Shown here: in pieces, positions 1 through 7,996 of the stretch
How the letters are laid out: each line of letters starts with the position of its first letter
Position numbering within the stretch: the stretch's first letter is position 1
Source of the DNA: Candidatus Gemmiger stercorigallinarum
GTDB lineage: Bacteria; Bacillota; Clostridia; Oscillospirales; Ruminococcaceae
Assembly: GCA_019119495.1 (NCBI GenBank)
Contig: DWWX01000043.1
Coordinates: forward strand, 1-56,476
Reading direction: 5' to 3'
DNA: 56,476 bases
Notes under the pieces: model-generated
Told to the model about the DNA's origin: nothing
Database searches by the model: none
Seen by the model: the letters and a program-made list of their open reading frames with translations, nothing else
Translations under genes and position numbers: made by a program

Positions 1-597
1 GTGGACATCTGCCGCGAAGCCTGCAAGGCCGCCAAGGCCCACGGCGTCAAGATCAGCTGCGACCTGAACTACCGCGGCAAGCTGTGGACCCGTGAGGAAG
101 CCCGCGCCGCCATGACCGACCTGTGCCAGTACGTGGACGTCTGCATCTCCAACGAGGAGGACGCCAAGGACGTGTTCGGCATCGAGGCCGAGGCCACCGA
201 CATCTACGCCGGCGAGATCAACCGCGAGGGCTACAAGAGCGTCGCCAAGCAGCTGGCCGACAAGTTCGGCTTTGAGAAGGTGGCCATCACCCTGCGCGAG
301 AGCCACTCTGCCTTTGACAACGGCTGGAGCGCCATGCTGTACGACGTGGCTTCCGGCGAGTACTGCTTCAGCAAGAAGTACGACCTGCACATCATCGACC
401 GCGTGGGCGGCGGCGACAGCTTCGGCGGCGGCCTGATCTACGCCCTGCTGACCGGCAAGAGCACCCAGGACGCTGTCGAGTTCGCGGTGGCGGCTTCCGC
501 CCTGAAGCACTCCATCGAGGGCGACTACAACATGGTCACCGTCGCGGAGGTCGAGAAGCTGGCCGGCGGCGACGGCTCCGGCCGCATCCAGCGGTAA
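1..597 (+). CDS. kdgK: 2-dehydro-3-deoxygluconate kinase, C-terminal part (PfkB family)
   Basis: C-terminal 198 residues of a PfkB/ribokinase-fold sugar kinase, most like KDG kinase, which phosphorylates 2-keto-3-deoxygluconate with ATP in uronate catabolism. The frame is open through base 1, so the start and the substrate-lid half lie outside the window. DRVGGGD at residues 133-139 of the visible part, followed by SFGGG, is the PfkB signature 2, with the last Asp as expected catalytic base. The SNEEDAK stretch near residue 50 and the ending GDGSGRIQR also resemble KDG kinases. A terminator about 70 bases downstream closes its transcription unit. The substrate is assigned by resemblance; another PfkB sugar kinase is possible. 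Confidence 0.8.
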   Translation: MDICREACKAAKAHGVKISCDLNYRGKLWTREEARAAMTDLCQYVDVCISNEEDAKDVFGIEAEATDIYAGEINREGYKSVAKQLADKFGFEKVAITLRESHSAFDNGWSAMLYDVASGEYCFSKKYDLHIIDRVGGGDSFGGGLIYALLTGKSTQDAVEFAVAASALKHSIEGDYNMVTVAEVEKLAGGDGSGRIQR

Positions 598-667
598 GCG
601 CCGGGCGGCTGTTCCGCGCCCCGCAGACTGAGTTTTCCCCGTTTACGGTTTACCTTCCATAAAAGAG

Positions 668-701
668 AAAGCGACGGTTTTGCGCCGTCGCTTTTTCTTT
701 T
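668..701 (+). terminator. intrinsic terminator of the kdgK unit
   Basis: GCGACGG (671-677) pairs with CCGTCGC (685-691), followed by CTTTTTCTTTT-type tract ending at 701. It separates the kinase from the bioY promoter. Confidence 0.9.
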
Positions 702-727
702 GCCCCCTCCCGCCATTTTTGAGACGT

Positions 728-742
728 CCAAAATTCCTCATT
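728..742. repeat. short AT-rich repeat CCAAAATTCCTCATT (copy 1)
   Basis: The same 15-mer occurs in reverse complement at 6761-6775, upstream of the HAD phosphatase gene. Here it lies just upstream of the bioY -35 box. It may be a trace of a small dispersed repeat. Confidence 0.5.
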
Positions 743-752
743 TCTCATTTTC

Positions 753-782
753 TTGACACCCTCTCCCCCGCCGCGGTACAAT
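753..782 (+). promoter_or_regulatory. bioY promoter
   Basis: TTGACA (753-758), 18-base spacer, TACAAT (777-782). Near consensus, about 60 bases before the bioY start. No BirA-type palindrome was recognised. Confidence 0.85.
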
Positions 783-847
783 AGGGCCGGATCTGCCCGC
801 TCTGCCGCGCGGACTCCTGCCGCCCCAAACGAAAGCGAGGTTGCCCC

Positions 848-1393
848 ATGACCCATTCCCACCGCCGCATCCGCGGCATGGTGCTGTGCGCCCTGTTCAC
901 CGCCCTGACCGCCGTATGCAGCCAGATCGCCATCCCCACGCCTTGGGGCGTGCCCATCAACCTGGCGCTGTTTGCCGTCTACCTGGCCGGCGCCATGCTG
1001 GGGCCGGTGCGGGGCTTTGTCAGCCAGCTGGCCTTTCTGGCGCTGGCCGCCTTTGGCGTGCCGGTGCTGGCGGGCTTCCAGGGCGGGCCGGCGGCGGTGT
1101 TCGGCCCCACCGGCGGCTACGTCATCGGCTACCTGGCGGCGGCGCTGGTGGTCGGGCTGCTGGCCGGCCGCTTCGGCCGCACGGCGCCCCGGCTGTGCGG
1201 CTATATGATGCTGGGCTGTGCGGCCTGCTACCTGTTCGGCACGCTGTGGTTCATGGTGCTGATGCAGATGGACTTTTTCGCGGCGCTGGCGCTGTGCGTG
1301 GCGCCCTACCTGCCCTGCGACGCGGTCAAGATCGCACTGGCCGCCGTGCTGGTGCGGGCGCTGGACCGCCGCCTGCCGGACCTGCGCCGGTGA
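848..1393 (+). CDS. bioY: BioY, biotin-binding S component of an ECF transporter
   Basis: A 181-residue, almost wholly hydrophobic protein with about six predicted membrane helices. BioY binds biotin at the cell membrane and works with the shared ECF energising module (EcfA1A2T), which is not in this window. Family hallmarks are the early TPWGVPINL loop, the LAGAMLGPVRG segment and GPTGGYVIGYL in the middle. The ATG is preceded by GCGAGG, and the gene has its own consensus promoter and terminator, so it is monocistronic. Length is normal for the family. The assignment is firm. Confidence 0.95.
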   Translation: MTHSHRRIRGMVLCALFTALTAVCSQIAIPTPWGVPINLALFAVYLAGAMLGPVRGFVSQLAFLALAAFGVPVLAGFQGGPAAVFGPTGGYVIGYLAAALVVGLLAGRFGRTAPRLCGYMMLGCAACYLFGTLWFMVLMQMDFFAALALCVAPYLPCDAVKIALAAVLVRALDRRLPDLRR

Positions 1394-1416
1394 TCCCCAC
1401 AGCAACCCTAAAAACG

Positions 1417-1450
1417 GCTGCGCTCCGCTAAAGCGGAGTGCAGCTTTTTT
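1417..1450 (+). terminator. intrinsic terminator of bioY
   Basis: GCTGCGCTCCGCT (1417-1429) and AGCGGAGTGCAGC (1432-1444) form a 13-bp stem with one G-U pair, followed by TTTTTT. Confidence 0.92.
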
Positions 1451-1487
1451 GCGCCGCGTCCTGTAGCTTTTTGCGTCCCGGCCCGCC

Positions 1488-1516
1488 TTGCCAGCGGGGG
1501 CCGCGGATGGTATAAT
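1488..1516 (+). promoter_or_regulatory. promoter of the hydrolase-ruvX-uppS run
   Basis: TTGCCA (1488-1493), 17-base spacer, TATAAT (1511-1516). It lies between the bioY terminator and the hydrolase start at 1588. Confidence 0.85.
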
Positions 1517-1587
1517 GGGCACAGATACCGCACCCAGGGGCATGCCGCCCCGCGCCAGAACAGAACCGCGCAGAAAGGAGCCGCCCC

Positions 1588-2703
1588 ATGCCCACTTCCA
1601 AACGCCCCGCGGGGGGCAGCCGGCGCAGCAGCCCGGCCCGCCGCAGCGCGCCCAAACGCCAGGCCCGGCCCGCACCGGCCCCCGCCCACATGCCGGACAG
1701 ACGCGCCCGCGCGGCAGGGTCCCGCCGCTTTTTTGCCGTGATGGTGCTGGTGCTGTGCGTCGCCGCGGTGGTGCTGTGCGTAGTGGCTGCGGCCCGCCTG
1801 ACCGGCCTTGCGGACGGCGGCGCGCCCGCCGTGACCGGCGTCACCACCGACGTGACCTTTGCCTCGGCGCGCGGCACCAACCTGCACGCCACCATCACCC
1901 TGCCCGACTACCTGGCCGACGAGGATACCGCCAACGACGCCGACGCCCCGCTGGTGGTCATGTGCCACGGCTTTACCGGCAACCGCGGCGGCGACGGCCA
2001 TTTCCAGCCGCTGGCCGACACGCTGGCCGCCAGCGGCATTGCCAGCATCCGGGTGGACTTTGCCGGCAACGGCGAAAGCGAGGAGCCTTTTACCGCCTAC
2101 ACGCTGCAAAGCATGTACGACGATATCGAGTCCGCCATCAGCTATATGCGGGGCGCCTACCCCATCACCCAGGTGGGGCTGCTGGGCCACAGCATGGGCG
2201 GCCGGGTGGTGTCGCTGCACCTGAGCGAGAGCATCGCCGCCGCCGCGCTGTGGAGCCCTGCCAACGGCAACGGCCTGAACGGCCTGGAGTTCATCGACCA
2301 CGACGCCAACAACCTGGAATCCATGCGCCAGGCCGCCGTGGAGGCCGGCAGCTACGACGTGTCCGGCTGGAACGTGACCATCAGCGCCGACTTTGTCAAC
2401 CAGATGGACACCAGCCACCCCTGCGACTTTATCCGGGAATACACCGGCGCGCTGCTGGTGGCCTTTAACGGCGGCGACACCGAGCTTTTGAGCCAGACCA
2501 CCATCGACGACACCCTCCAGGCCGCCAAGGACCGCGGGACAGATTTTGTCGACCTGTCCGGCCAGTTTGCCAACGCCAACCACAACTACCAGTCGGCCGC
2601 CGGCGACGAGGCCGAGACCGCCGCCATCAGCGAGAGCATCGAGGGCCAGACCGCGCAGTTTTTCATCGACGCGCTGCTGCCCGCCGACGATGCCGCCGCC
2701 TGA
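1588..2703 (+). CDS. membrane-anchored alpha/beta hydrolase
   Basis: A 371-residue protein with a basic, Pro/Arg-rich N terminus, one membrane helix at about 47-70 and an exported alpha/beta-hydrolase domain from about residue 90. MCHGFTGNRG (125-134) is the oxyanion-hole HG motif and GHSMGG puts the nucleophile at S202; a candidate acid lies in FNGGDTELL and a candidate base in ANANHNY near the C terminus. The architecture suggests an extracytoplasmic esterase or lipase-like enzyme; the substrate is unknown. AGAAAGGAG sits 8 bases before the ATG. It is followed at 21 bases by ruvX in the same direction. Confidence 0.85.
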   Translation: MPTSKRPAGGSRRSSPARRSAPKRQARPAPAPAHMPDRRARAAGSRRFFAVMVLVLCVAAVVLCVVAAARLTGLADGGAPAVTGVTTDVTFASARGTNLHATITLPDYLADEDTANDADAPLVVMCHGFTGNRGGDGHFQPLADTLAASGIASIRVDFAGNGESEEPFTAYTLQSMYDDIESAISYMRGAYPITQVGLLGHSMGGRVVSLHLSESIAAAALWSPANGNGLNGLEFIDHDANNLESMRQAAVEAGSYDVSGWNVTISADFVNQMDTSHPCDFIREYTGALLVAFNGGDTELLSQTTIDDTLQAAKDRGTDFVDLSGQFANANHNYQSAAGDEAETAAISESIEGQTAQFFIDALLPADDAAA

Positions 2704-2724
2704 CGCCCACAGAAAGGACGCCCC

Positions 2725-3189
2725 ATGAAATGGATCGCTGTCGATTACGGCGAGGCCCGCACCGGCCTGGCCGAGTGTGACCCCGGCGAGGTCATCGTCA
2801 CCCCCATCACGCCCCAGATCGAGGAAAAAAGCATGAACAAGGCTGCCCAGGCCGCCGCAGACGCCGCCAAAGCGCGGGCCGCCGGCGGGCTGGTGGTGGG
2901 CCTGCCCAAAAACATGGACGGTACCGAGGGCCCCCGCGCCGGCAAATGCCGCCGCTTCGCCGCCCGGCTGGCCGGCGCCGCCGGCATGCCGGTGGTATTG
3001 TGGGACGAGCGCCGCACCACCGTGTCGGCGGCGGCCATCCTGTCCGGCAACGAGGTGTTCGGCCAAAAACGGAAAGCGCGGCTGGACTCGGTCTCGGCGG
3101 CGGTGATTTTGGAAAGCTGGCTGGCCTGGCGCCGCCAGCACCCCGGCGAGGCCCCGCCCGACACGGTGCAGCCCGCCCCCGCCGAATGA
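2725..3189 (+). CDS. ruvX: RuvX/YqgF-type Holliday junction resolvase family protein
   Basis: A 154-residue RNase H-fold protein. The first strand WIAVDYGEARTGLA carries the acidic D7 and DYG motif, the middle has GLPKNMDGTEG, and WDERRTT is the family's third motif. Family members are proposed Holliday junction resolvases or 16S rRNA maturation nucleases in the cytoplasm. AGAAAGGA lies just before the ATG. It sits 21 bases after the hydrolase gene and 39 before uppS, so probably in one transcript. Length is normal with a slightly extended, Pro-rich tail. Confidence 0.9.
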   Translation: MKWIAVDYGEARTGLAECDPGEVIVTPITPQIEEKSMNKAAQAAADAAKARAAGGLVVGLPKNMDGTEGPRAGKCRRFAARLAGAAGMPVVLWDERRTTVSAAAILSGNEVFGQKRKARLDSVSAAVILESWLAWRRQHPGEAPPDTVQPAPAE

Positions 3190-3228
3190 CCGCCCGCCGC
3201 CAACACCAGACACAAAGGGAGGATCGCC

Positions 3229-3948
3229 ATGGAATCCGCACGCATCCCCAACCATGTGGCCATCATCGTGGACGGCAACCGCCGCTGGGCCCGCCAGCGC
3301 AGCATGATCGCCTCCATGGGCCACAAGGCCGGCTTTGAACGCCTGAAAGAGATCTGCCGCCACGCACTGACCATCCGGGAAGTAAAGGTGCTGAGCCTGT
3401 ATGTCTTTTCCACCGAGAATTTTGCCCGCGACGCCAAGGAAGTGGGCTACCTGATGGACCTGTTTGCCAATAACTTCCGCACGCTGGCCGACGAGATGAA
3501 CGAGCAGGACTGCAAGGTGCTGTTCAGCGGCCGGCGCGAAGGGCTGCAAAAGCGGGTCTGCGACGCCATGGACTACATGATGGACCTGACCAAAAACAAC
3601 AAGCGCGGCATCGTCAATTTCTGCCTGAACTACGGCGGCCACGCCGAGCTGACCGACGCCATGCGGGCCATCGCCGCCGAGGTGCAGGCCGGGACGCTGT
3701 CCCCTGCCGACATCACCGAGGAGACCATCCAGCACCACCTGTACCATGACCTGCCGCCGGTGGATCTGCTGATCCGCACCAGCGGCGAGCTGCGGCTGTC
3801 CAACTTTTTGCTGTGGCAAGTGGCCTACGCCGAGTTCTACGTCACGCCCACCCTGTTCCCCGACTTTACCAACGACCAGTTCGACGCCGCCCTGGCCGCA
3901 TACGGCAGCCGGGACCGGCGCATGGGCGGCGACACCAAGGCGAAATAA
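3229..3948 (+). CDS. uppS: isoprenyl transferase (undecaprenyl diphosphate synthase family)
   Basis: A 239-residue cis-prenyltransferase that elongates farnesyl diphosphate with isopentenyl diphosphate to the C55 lipid carrier for wall synthesis. HVAIIVDGNRRWARQR holds the catalytic Asp at D15 and the diphosphate-binding residues, NYGGHAEL and LLIRTSGELRLSNFLLWQ are the other conserved regions, and AYAEFY precedes the C-terminal LFPDF motif. AAAGGGAGG lies before the ATG. It is part of the hydrolase-ruvX-uppS-AlkD run. Whether it is the only UPP synthase of the cell cannot be told here. Confidence 0.95.
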   Translation: MESARIPNHVAIIVDGNRRWARQRSMIASMGHKAGFERLKEICRHALTIREVKVLSLYVFSTENFARDAKEVGYLMDLFANNFRTLADEMNEQDCKVLFSGRREGLQKRVCDAMDYMMDLTKNNKRGIVNFCLNYGGHAELTDAMRAIAAEVQAGTLSPADITEETIQHHLYHDLPPVDLLIRTSGELRLSNFLLWQVAYAEFYVTPTLFPDFTNDQFDAALAAYGSRDRRMGGDTKAK

Positions 3949-3981
3949 GGCGGCCCGCCGCCCCAAGGGAGAGTGACCCCC

Positions 3982-4680
3982 ATGAACCAGGCTGTCAACA
4001 CGGTGCGCCAGCGGCTGCTGGCCCTGCAGGATACCGGGTACCAGGCGTTCCAGGCCAAGCTGATGCCCACGGTGGACCCGGCCACGGTCATCGGCGTGCG
4101 GATGCCGCTTTTGCGCCAGCTGGCGCGGGAGCTGGCCGCCACGCCGGACGCCGCGGCCTTTATGGCCGACCTGCCCCACCGCTACTACGAGGAAAACACG
4201 CTGCACGGGCTGCTGATCTCCCGCATGAACGACTATGCGGCGGCGGTGGACGCGCTGGAGCATTTTCTGCCCTGCGTGGACAACTGGGCCACCTGCGACT
4301 GCATCAGCCCGCGGGCGTTTGCCCGGCGCCCGCCCCAGCTGCCGGGGCAGCTGCACCGCTGGATGGCCGACCGCCGCCCCTACACCGTGCGGTTCGGCAT
4401 CGGCATGCTGATGCAGTTTTACCTGGACGACGCTTTCCGCCCCGAATACCTGGACTGGGTGTCCGAGGTCCACAGCGAGGAATACTACGTCAACATGATG
4501 ATCGCCTGGTACTTTGCCACCGCCCTGGCCAAGCAGCCGGACGCCGCGCTGCCGGTGCTGCAGCAGAACCGCCTGTCCCCCTGGGTGCACAACAAGACCA
4601 TCCAGAAGGCGGTGGAAAGCTACCGCATCCCGCCCGAACAGAAAGCTTACCTGCGCACGCTGCGCCGCAAAAACGGCTGA
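3982..4680 (+). CDS. DNA alkylation repair protein, AlkD-like HEAT-repeat family
   Basis: A 232-residue all-helical protein of the DNA_alkylation (AlkC/AlkD) family. GVRMPLLRQLARELA near the N terminus, YEENTLHGLLI, and VDNWATCDCISP followed by WVHNKTIQKAVESYRIP near the end are typical. AlkD-like proteins remove bulky alkyl-purines without base flipping. A GTG nine bases upstream is possible, but AAGGGAG is spaced correctly for the ATG at 3982, which I chose. It is the last gene of its run and is followed by a strong hairpin. Confidence 0.85.
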   Translation: MNQAVNTVRQRLLALQDTGYQAFQAKLMPTVDPATVIGVRMPLLRQLARELAATPDAAAFMADLPHRYYEENTLHGLLISRMNDYAAAVDALEHFLPCVDNWATCDCISPRAFARRPPQLPGQLHRWMADRRPYTVRFGIGMLMQFYLDDAFRPEYLDWVSEVHSEEYYVNMMIAWYFATALAKQPDAALPVLQQNRLSPWVHNKTIQKAVESYRIPPEQKAYLRTLRRKNG

Positions 4681-4740
4681 CCGGGGCGCGGCCGCCCCGC
4701 CTTTGGCCCGCAAACGCCGCGCCTGCCCGCAAAACCAAAC

Positions 4741-4789
4741 GATCCCCGCCGCAGGGCCCCCGCATCCGGGGTGCCTTGCGGCGGGGATC
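4741..4789. terminator. bidirectional terminator hairpin between convergent genes
   Basis: GATCCCCGCCGCA (4741-4753) pairs perfectly with TGCGGCGGGGATC (4777-4789) with a further inner stem. The T tract is weak on the + side (TTGCATTTT) and also on the - side. It lies between the AlkD-like gene (+) and the oxidoreductase gene (-). Confidence 0.75.
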
Positions 4790-4841
4790 TTGCATTTTGC
4801 GTTCGGGGATATCCGCTGGTTCCGGGCGCGGGGCCTGCCTG

Positions 4842-5828
4842 TTACACCGTCTCGCCGGCGCTGCGGCGCAGCTGGTCGATCATCTCCATCACAGCCAGGG
4901 TGCGGCGGCGGGCCTCGGCCTCGCCGGCACGGTCATTCTCGGCGATCATGCGGGCAAAGGCGTCAAATTCGTAAGCCATGCGGTGGCGGGTCTTGCGGGG
5001 GCCGTCGGTGCGGGCACCGCTGCCGCGGACACCTCCCAGCACGCTGTACACCGCGGGCAGGGCGTTGGTGCCGCCCTCCACCGTCAGGCAGCCGCCGGGG
5101 CCCTGAATGGTGCAGCCCTGGGCGCTCTCGGAGTCCTTGGCAGCCAGGCAGGCGGCCGAAAAGCCGGGGTAATGCAGCACCGCCAGGCCGGCGGTGTCCA
5201 CGCCGTTTGCGCCCCGGCTGGGGAAATACTCGCACCGTTCCGGCATCCCCAGCAGCCCCCACAGGTAATGCAGGTTGTAAACATTCATGTCGTACAGCGC
5301 GCCGCCGTTGCAGGCCGGGTCAAAGGTGGTGTTCCAGATGCCGGCCAGGTAGTCATCGTAGCGGCGGCTGCGGGCGCAGAAACTGGCCATCACGCCGCGC
5401 ACCGGGCCGATCTTGGGCAGCTCCTGCTGCAAAAACGCATACTCCGGCAGGTAGGGGGTGGTGATGGCCTCAAAGATCATCACGCCCCTGCTGTCCGCCA
5501 GGGCAAACAGCTCCCGCGCCTCGGCGGCGGTGGCGGTAAAGGGCTTTTCCAAAATCACATGGTAGCCCGCCGCCAGCACCCGCTTTGCGGTGGAATGGTG
5601 CAGATGGTTTGCGGTGCCGATGTACACCGCGTCAAAGCCGCCTTCGGCCAGCAGGGCGGCCTCGTCGGTGCAGACGCGGCCGATGCCGTACTGCGCGGCC
5701 CAGGCTTCGGCCTTGGGGGCGCTTTGGGGGCGGCAGCACAGGGCGGCCACCTCAATTTGGGGCATATCGCCCAGGTTTGCCAAAAACTCATCCACAATGC
5801 GGCTGGTGGAAATGACGGCCAGTTTCAT
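4842..5828 (-). CDS. Gfo/Idh/MocA family oxidoreductase
   Basis: A 328-residue NAD(P)-dependent sugar or cyclitol dehydrogenase-type protein. The N-terminal Rossmann part has YIGTANHLHHS, then the catalytic-site EKPFTATAAEA; the C-terminal half is the usual open-faced sheet (GALYDMNVYNLHYLWGLLG). The substrate cannot be read from the sequence. The ribosome site AAGGAGG is separated from the ATG by a run of ten C (ten G on the + strand, 5829-5838), an unusual homopolymer spacer. It follows the HAD phosphatase gene in the same direction after 105 bases and may be cotranscribed with it. Confidence 0.9.
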   Translation of the reverse strand: MKLAVISTSRIVDEFLANLGDMPQIEVAALCCRPQSAPKAEAWAAQYGIGRVCTDEAALLAEGGFDAVYIGTANHLHHSTAKRVLAAGYHVILEKPFTATAAEARELFALADSRGVMIFEAITTPYLPEYAFLQQELPKIGPVRGVMASFCARSRRYDDYLAGIWNTTFDPACNGGALYDMNVYNLHYLWGLLGMPERCEYFPSRGANGVDTAGLAVLHYPGFSAACLAAKDSESAQGCTIQGPGGCLTVEGGTNALPAVYSVLGGVRGSGARTDGPRKTRHRMAYEFDAFARMIAENDRAGEAEARRRTLAVMEMIDQLRRSAGETV

Positions 5829-5933
5829 GGGGGGGGGGTACCTCCTTGCTGGGTCATGGGCTGCCGCCCGGTCGGGAGCGGCAGGGTCAGGGGCAGCTGC
5901 CTGCCCCGCGGAAAAGCCGGCAAAGGGCGGCGT

Positions 5934-6719
5934 TCAGATCACGCCGAAATGCCGCAGCGCGCGCTCCACGCCGTCCTCGTCCACGCTGGCGGTAACGTAG
6001 TCGGCGGCGGCCTTCACGTCGTCCCCGGCGTTGCCCATGGCCACGCCGATGCCCGCATAGCGCAGCATATCGATGTCGTTGCCGCCGTCGCCGAAGGCCA
6101 TGCTCTCCTCCCGCTTCAGGCCAAAGCGTTCCAGCATTTTGCCCACGCCCACCGGCTTGCCGCCGTCGGCGGGGATGATGTCGGCAAAGCAGGGGTTCCA
6201 GCGGACGGCCCTGCAGCCGGGCAGATGGGCCAAAAACTCGGCCTCCTGCTCGGCAGGCAGGTAGGCGCTGAGCTGGTAGGTGGTGTGGGTCAGCGCGCGG
6301 ACGGGGTCGTCCACCGGCTCCTGATCGACGGTGCCGCCCAGCATGGCGTACAGGTCCAGCACCTGCTGGCTGACACGGTTGAGATAGCCGTAGTCCAGCT
6401 CCACAAAGCTGCAGGCCAGGCCGGACTGTTCCAGCCAGGGCAGCAGCTGCCGCAGAGAGGCGGTGGGGATGCTTTTTTCGTAGAAGGGGCCTGTCTCGTC
6501 GGTGCAGTACTGGCCGTTCATGGCCACGATGCCGTCAAACCGGAAGTCCGCCAGCGTGTCCAGAAAGGCGGTCTGGGCCGGCGGACGGCCGGTGGCGATG
6601 AACACCTTGACGCCGTTTTGCCGCAGCGCCTGCAGCGCCCGCCGCGTCGAGTCAGGGATGGTGTGGGTGGTAAAGCTGACCAGCGTACCGTCGATGTCAA
6701 AAAAGACTGCCTTGACCAT
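5934..6719 (-). CDS. Cof-type HAD hydrolase
   Basis: A 261-residue haloacid dehalogenase-like phosphatase with a type II cap. FFDIDGTL holds the nucleophile and acid Asp residues, FIATGRPP is motif II, and MAFGDGGNDIDML is motif III/IV. These enzymes dephosphorylate small sugar phosphates or flavin precursors in the cytoplasm; the substrate is unknown. A GTG lies in frame at 6728, but AAAGGA is only two bases before it and ten before the ATG at 6719, so I prefer the ATG. A terminator of the preceding gpsA unit lies upstream, so it should have its own promoter, which I could not identify. Confidence 0.9.
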   Translation of the reverse strand: MVKAVFFDIDGTLVSFTTHTIPDSTRRALQALRQNGVKVFIATGRPPAQTAFLDTLADFRFDGIVAMNGQYCTDETGPFYEKSIPTASLRQLLPWLEQSGLACSFVELDYGYLNRVSQQVLDLYAMLGGTVDQEPVDDPVRALTHTTYQLSAYLPAEQEAEFLAHLPGCRAVRWNPCFADIIPADGGKPVGVGKMLERFGLKREESMAFGDGGNDIDMLRYAGIGVAMGNAGDDVKAAADYVTASVDEDGVERALRHFGVI

Positions 6720-6744
6720 AGCGGACACGTCCTTTCGAGCGGGA

Positions 6745-6775
6745 AAAATGAGGAATTAGGAATGAGGAATTTTGG
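6745..6775. repeat. short AT-rich repeat (copy 2), partly duplicated
   Basis: Two ATGAGGAATT units in tandem, the second within the reverse complement of the 15-mer at 728-742. It lies just upstream of the HAD gene. Confidence 0.5.
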
Positions 6776-6794
6776 TGCGGCCTTTGGCCGCGGG

Positions 6795-6821
6795 ATAAAA
6801 ACGGCATCGTGCGGCGATGCC
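6795..6821 (-). terminator. intrinsic terminator of the gpsA unit
   Basis: On the - strand GGCATCG, a five-base loop and CGATGCC are followed by GTTTTTATCC. Arms are at 6803-6809 and 6815-6821. Confidence 0.75.
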
Positions 6822-6942
6822 GGGCGGATGCGCGGCAAGGGGGCGAAAGCGGCCGGGGCAGCGGCCCCGCGGGGGCGGGCTTGCCCGATGATGTCCCGGA
6901 TGCGCCCGGCGCCCATATAAGCGGCCCCGCGCAGGAGCAGGC

Positions 6943-7947
6943 TTACTCCCCTTTCAGGTTGCGGCCCATCAGGGCGTCCACGGCGTCGCGGGCGGCCATT
7001 TTGCCGGAAAGGATGGCGTCCACCACATCGACGATGGGCATTTCCACCTTGTACTTTTTCTCCAGGCGCCTGGCGGCGGGCAGCGCGTTGATGCCCTCCA
7101 CCACCTGGCCCACCTCCTTTTTTGCCTCCTCGGCGGCGGCGCCGCGGCCGATCAGCATACCGGCGTGCAGGTTGCGGCTGTGCATGCTGGTGCAGGTCAC
7201 GATCAGGTCGCCCATGCCGGAAAGCCCGGCAAAGGTCTCGGGCCGGCAGCCCATGGCGATGCCCAGGCGGCTGAGCTCGGCGTTGCCGCGGGTGATCAGG
7301 GCAGCCTTGGCGTTGTCGCCGTAGCCCAGCCCCATGGCGATGCCCACCGACAGCGCAATGACGTTTTTGATGGCGCCGCCCAGCTCGGTGCCCAGGCGGT
7401 CGGTGTTGGTATAAACGCGGAAATTGGGGTTGGTAAAGATCTTCTGCACCGTTTTGGCGTCGGTCACATCCTTTGCCGCCGCCACAATAACGGTGGGCAG
7501 GTCGCGGGCCACCTCCTCGGCATGGGTGGGGCCGGACAGCGCCACCACGCGGCAGTGCCCGTGTCCGGGGGCTTTGGCCAGCTCGTCCTCAATCACCTCG
7601 GACATGGTCATCAGCGTCTTTTCCTCCATGCCCTTGGCCACGTCCACGATCAGCTGGCCGTCCGGCATATGCGCCGCCGCCTTTTTTGCGGTGGACCGCA
7701 CAAACACCGACGGCACCGCAAACAGCAAAAGGTCCTTGCCGGCGCAAAGCTCGGCCATGTCGGCGGTGTAGTGCATGCTTTCCGGCAGCTCCATACCGGG
7801 CAGGTTGGGGTGCCGGCGGGTGGTGCGCAGCGTTTTCAGCTCGTCGGGCAGGGCGCTCCACACGGTCACGTCCCTGCCGTTCACGGCCAGCATGCGTGCC
7901 AGCGCGATGCCCCAGGTGCCCGCGCCCAAAACTCCAATTTTCGTCAT
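6943..7947 (-). CDS. gpsA: NAD(P)-dependent glycerol-3-phosphate dehydrogenase
   Basis: A 334-residue enzyme that reduces dihydroxyacetone phosphate to sn-glycerol 3-phosphate for phospholipid synthesis. GVLGAGTWGIALA at residues 5-17 is the nucleotide-binding loop, and GAIKNVIALSVGIAMGLG contains the catalytic Lys region. LSGPTHAEEV and LSGMGDLIVTC are also conserved. GAAGGAGA precedes the ATG. It lies 49 bases after the metallophosphoesterase gene on the same strand and may share its transcript. Length is normal. Confidence 0.97.
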   Translation of the reverse strand: MTKIGVLGAGTWGIALARMLAVNGRDVTVWSALPDELKTLRTTRRHPNLPGMELPESMHYTADMAELCAGKDLLLFAVPSVFVRSTAKKAAAHMPDGQLIVDVAKGMEEKTLMTMSEVIEDELAKAPGHGHCRVVALSGPTHAEEVARDLPTVIVAAAKDVTDAKTVQKIFTNPNFRVYTNTDRLGTELGGAIKNVIALSVGIAMGLGYGDNAKAALITRGNAELSRLGIAMGCRPETFAGLSGMGDLIVTCTSMHSRNLHAGMLIGRGAAAEEAKKEVGQVVEGINALPAARRLEKKYKVEMPIVDVVDAILSGKMAARDAVDALMGRNLKGE

Positions 7948-7996
7948 GGAAGTCTCCTTCTTCTATACGATCGCCGGGGCTGCCGGCGGGGTGGTT

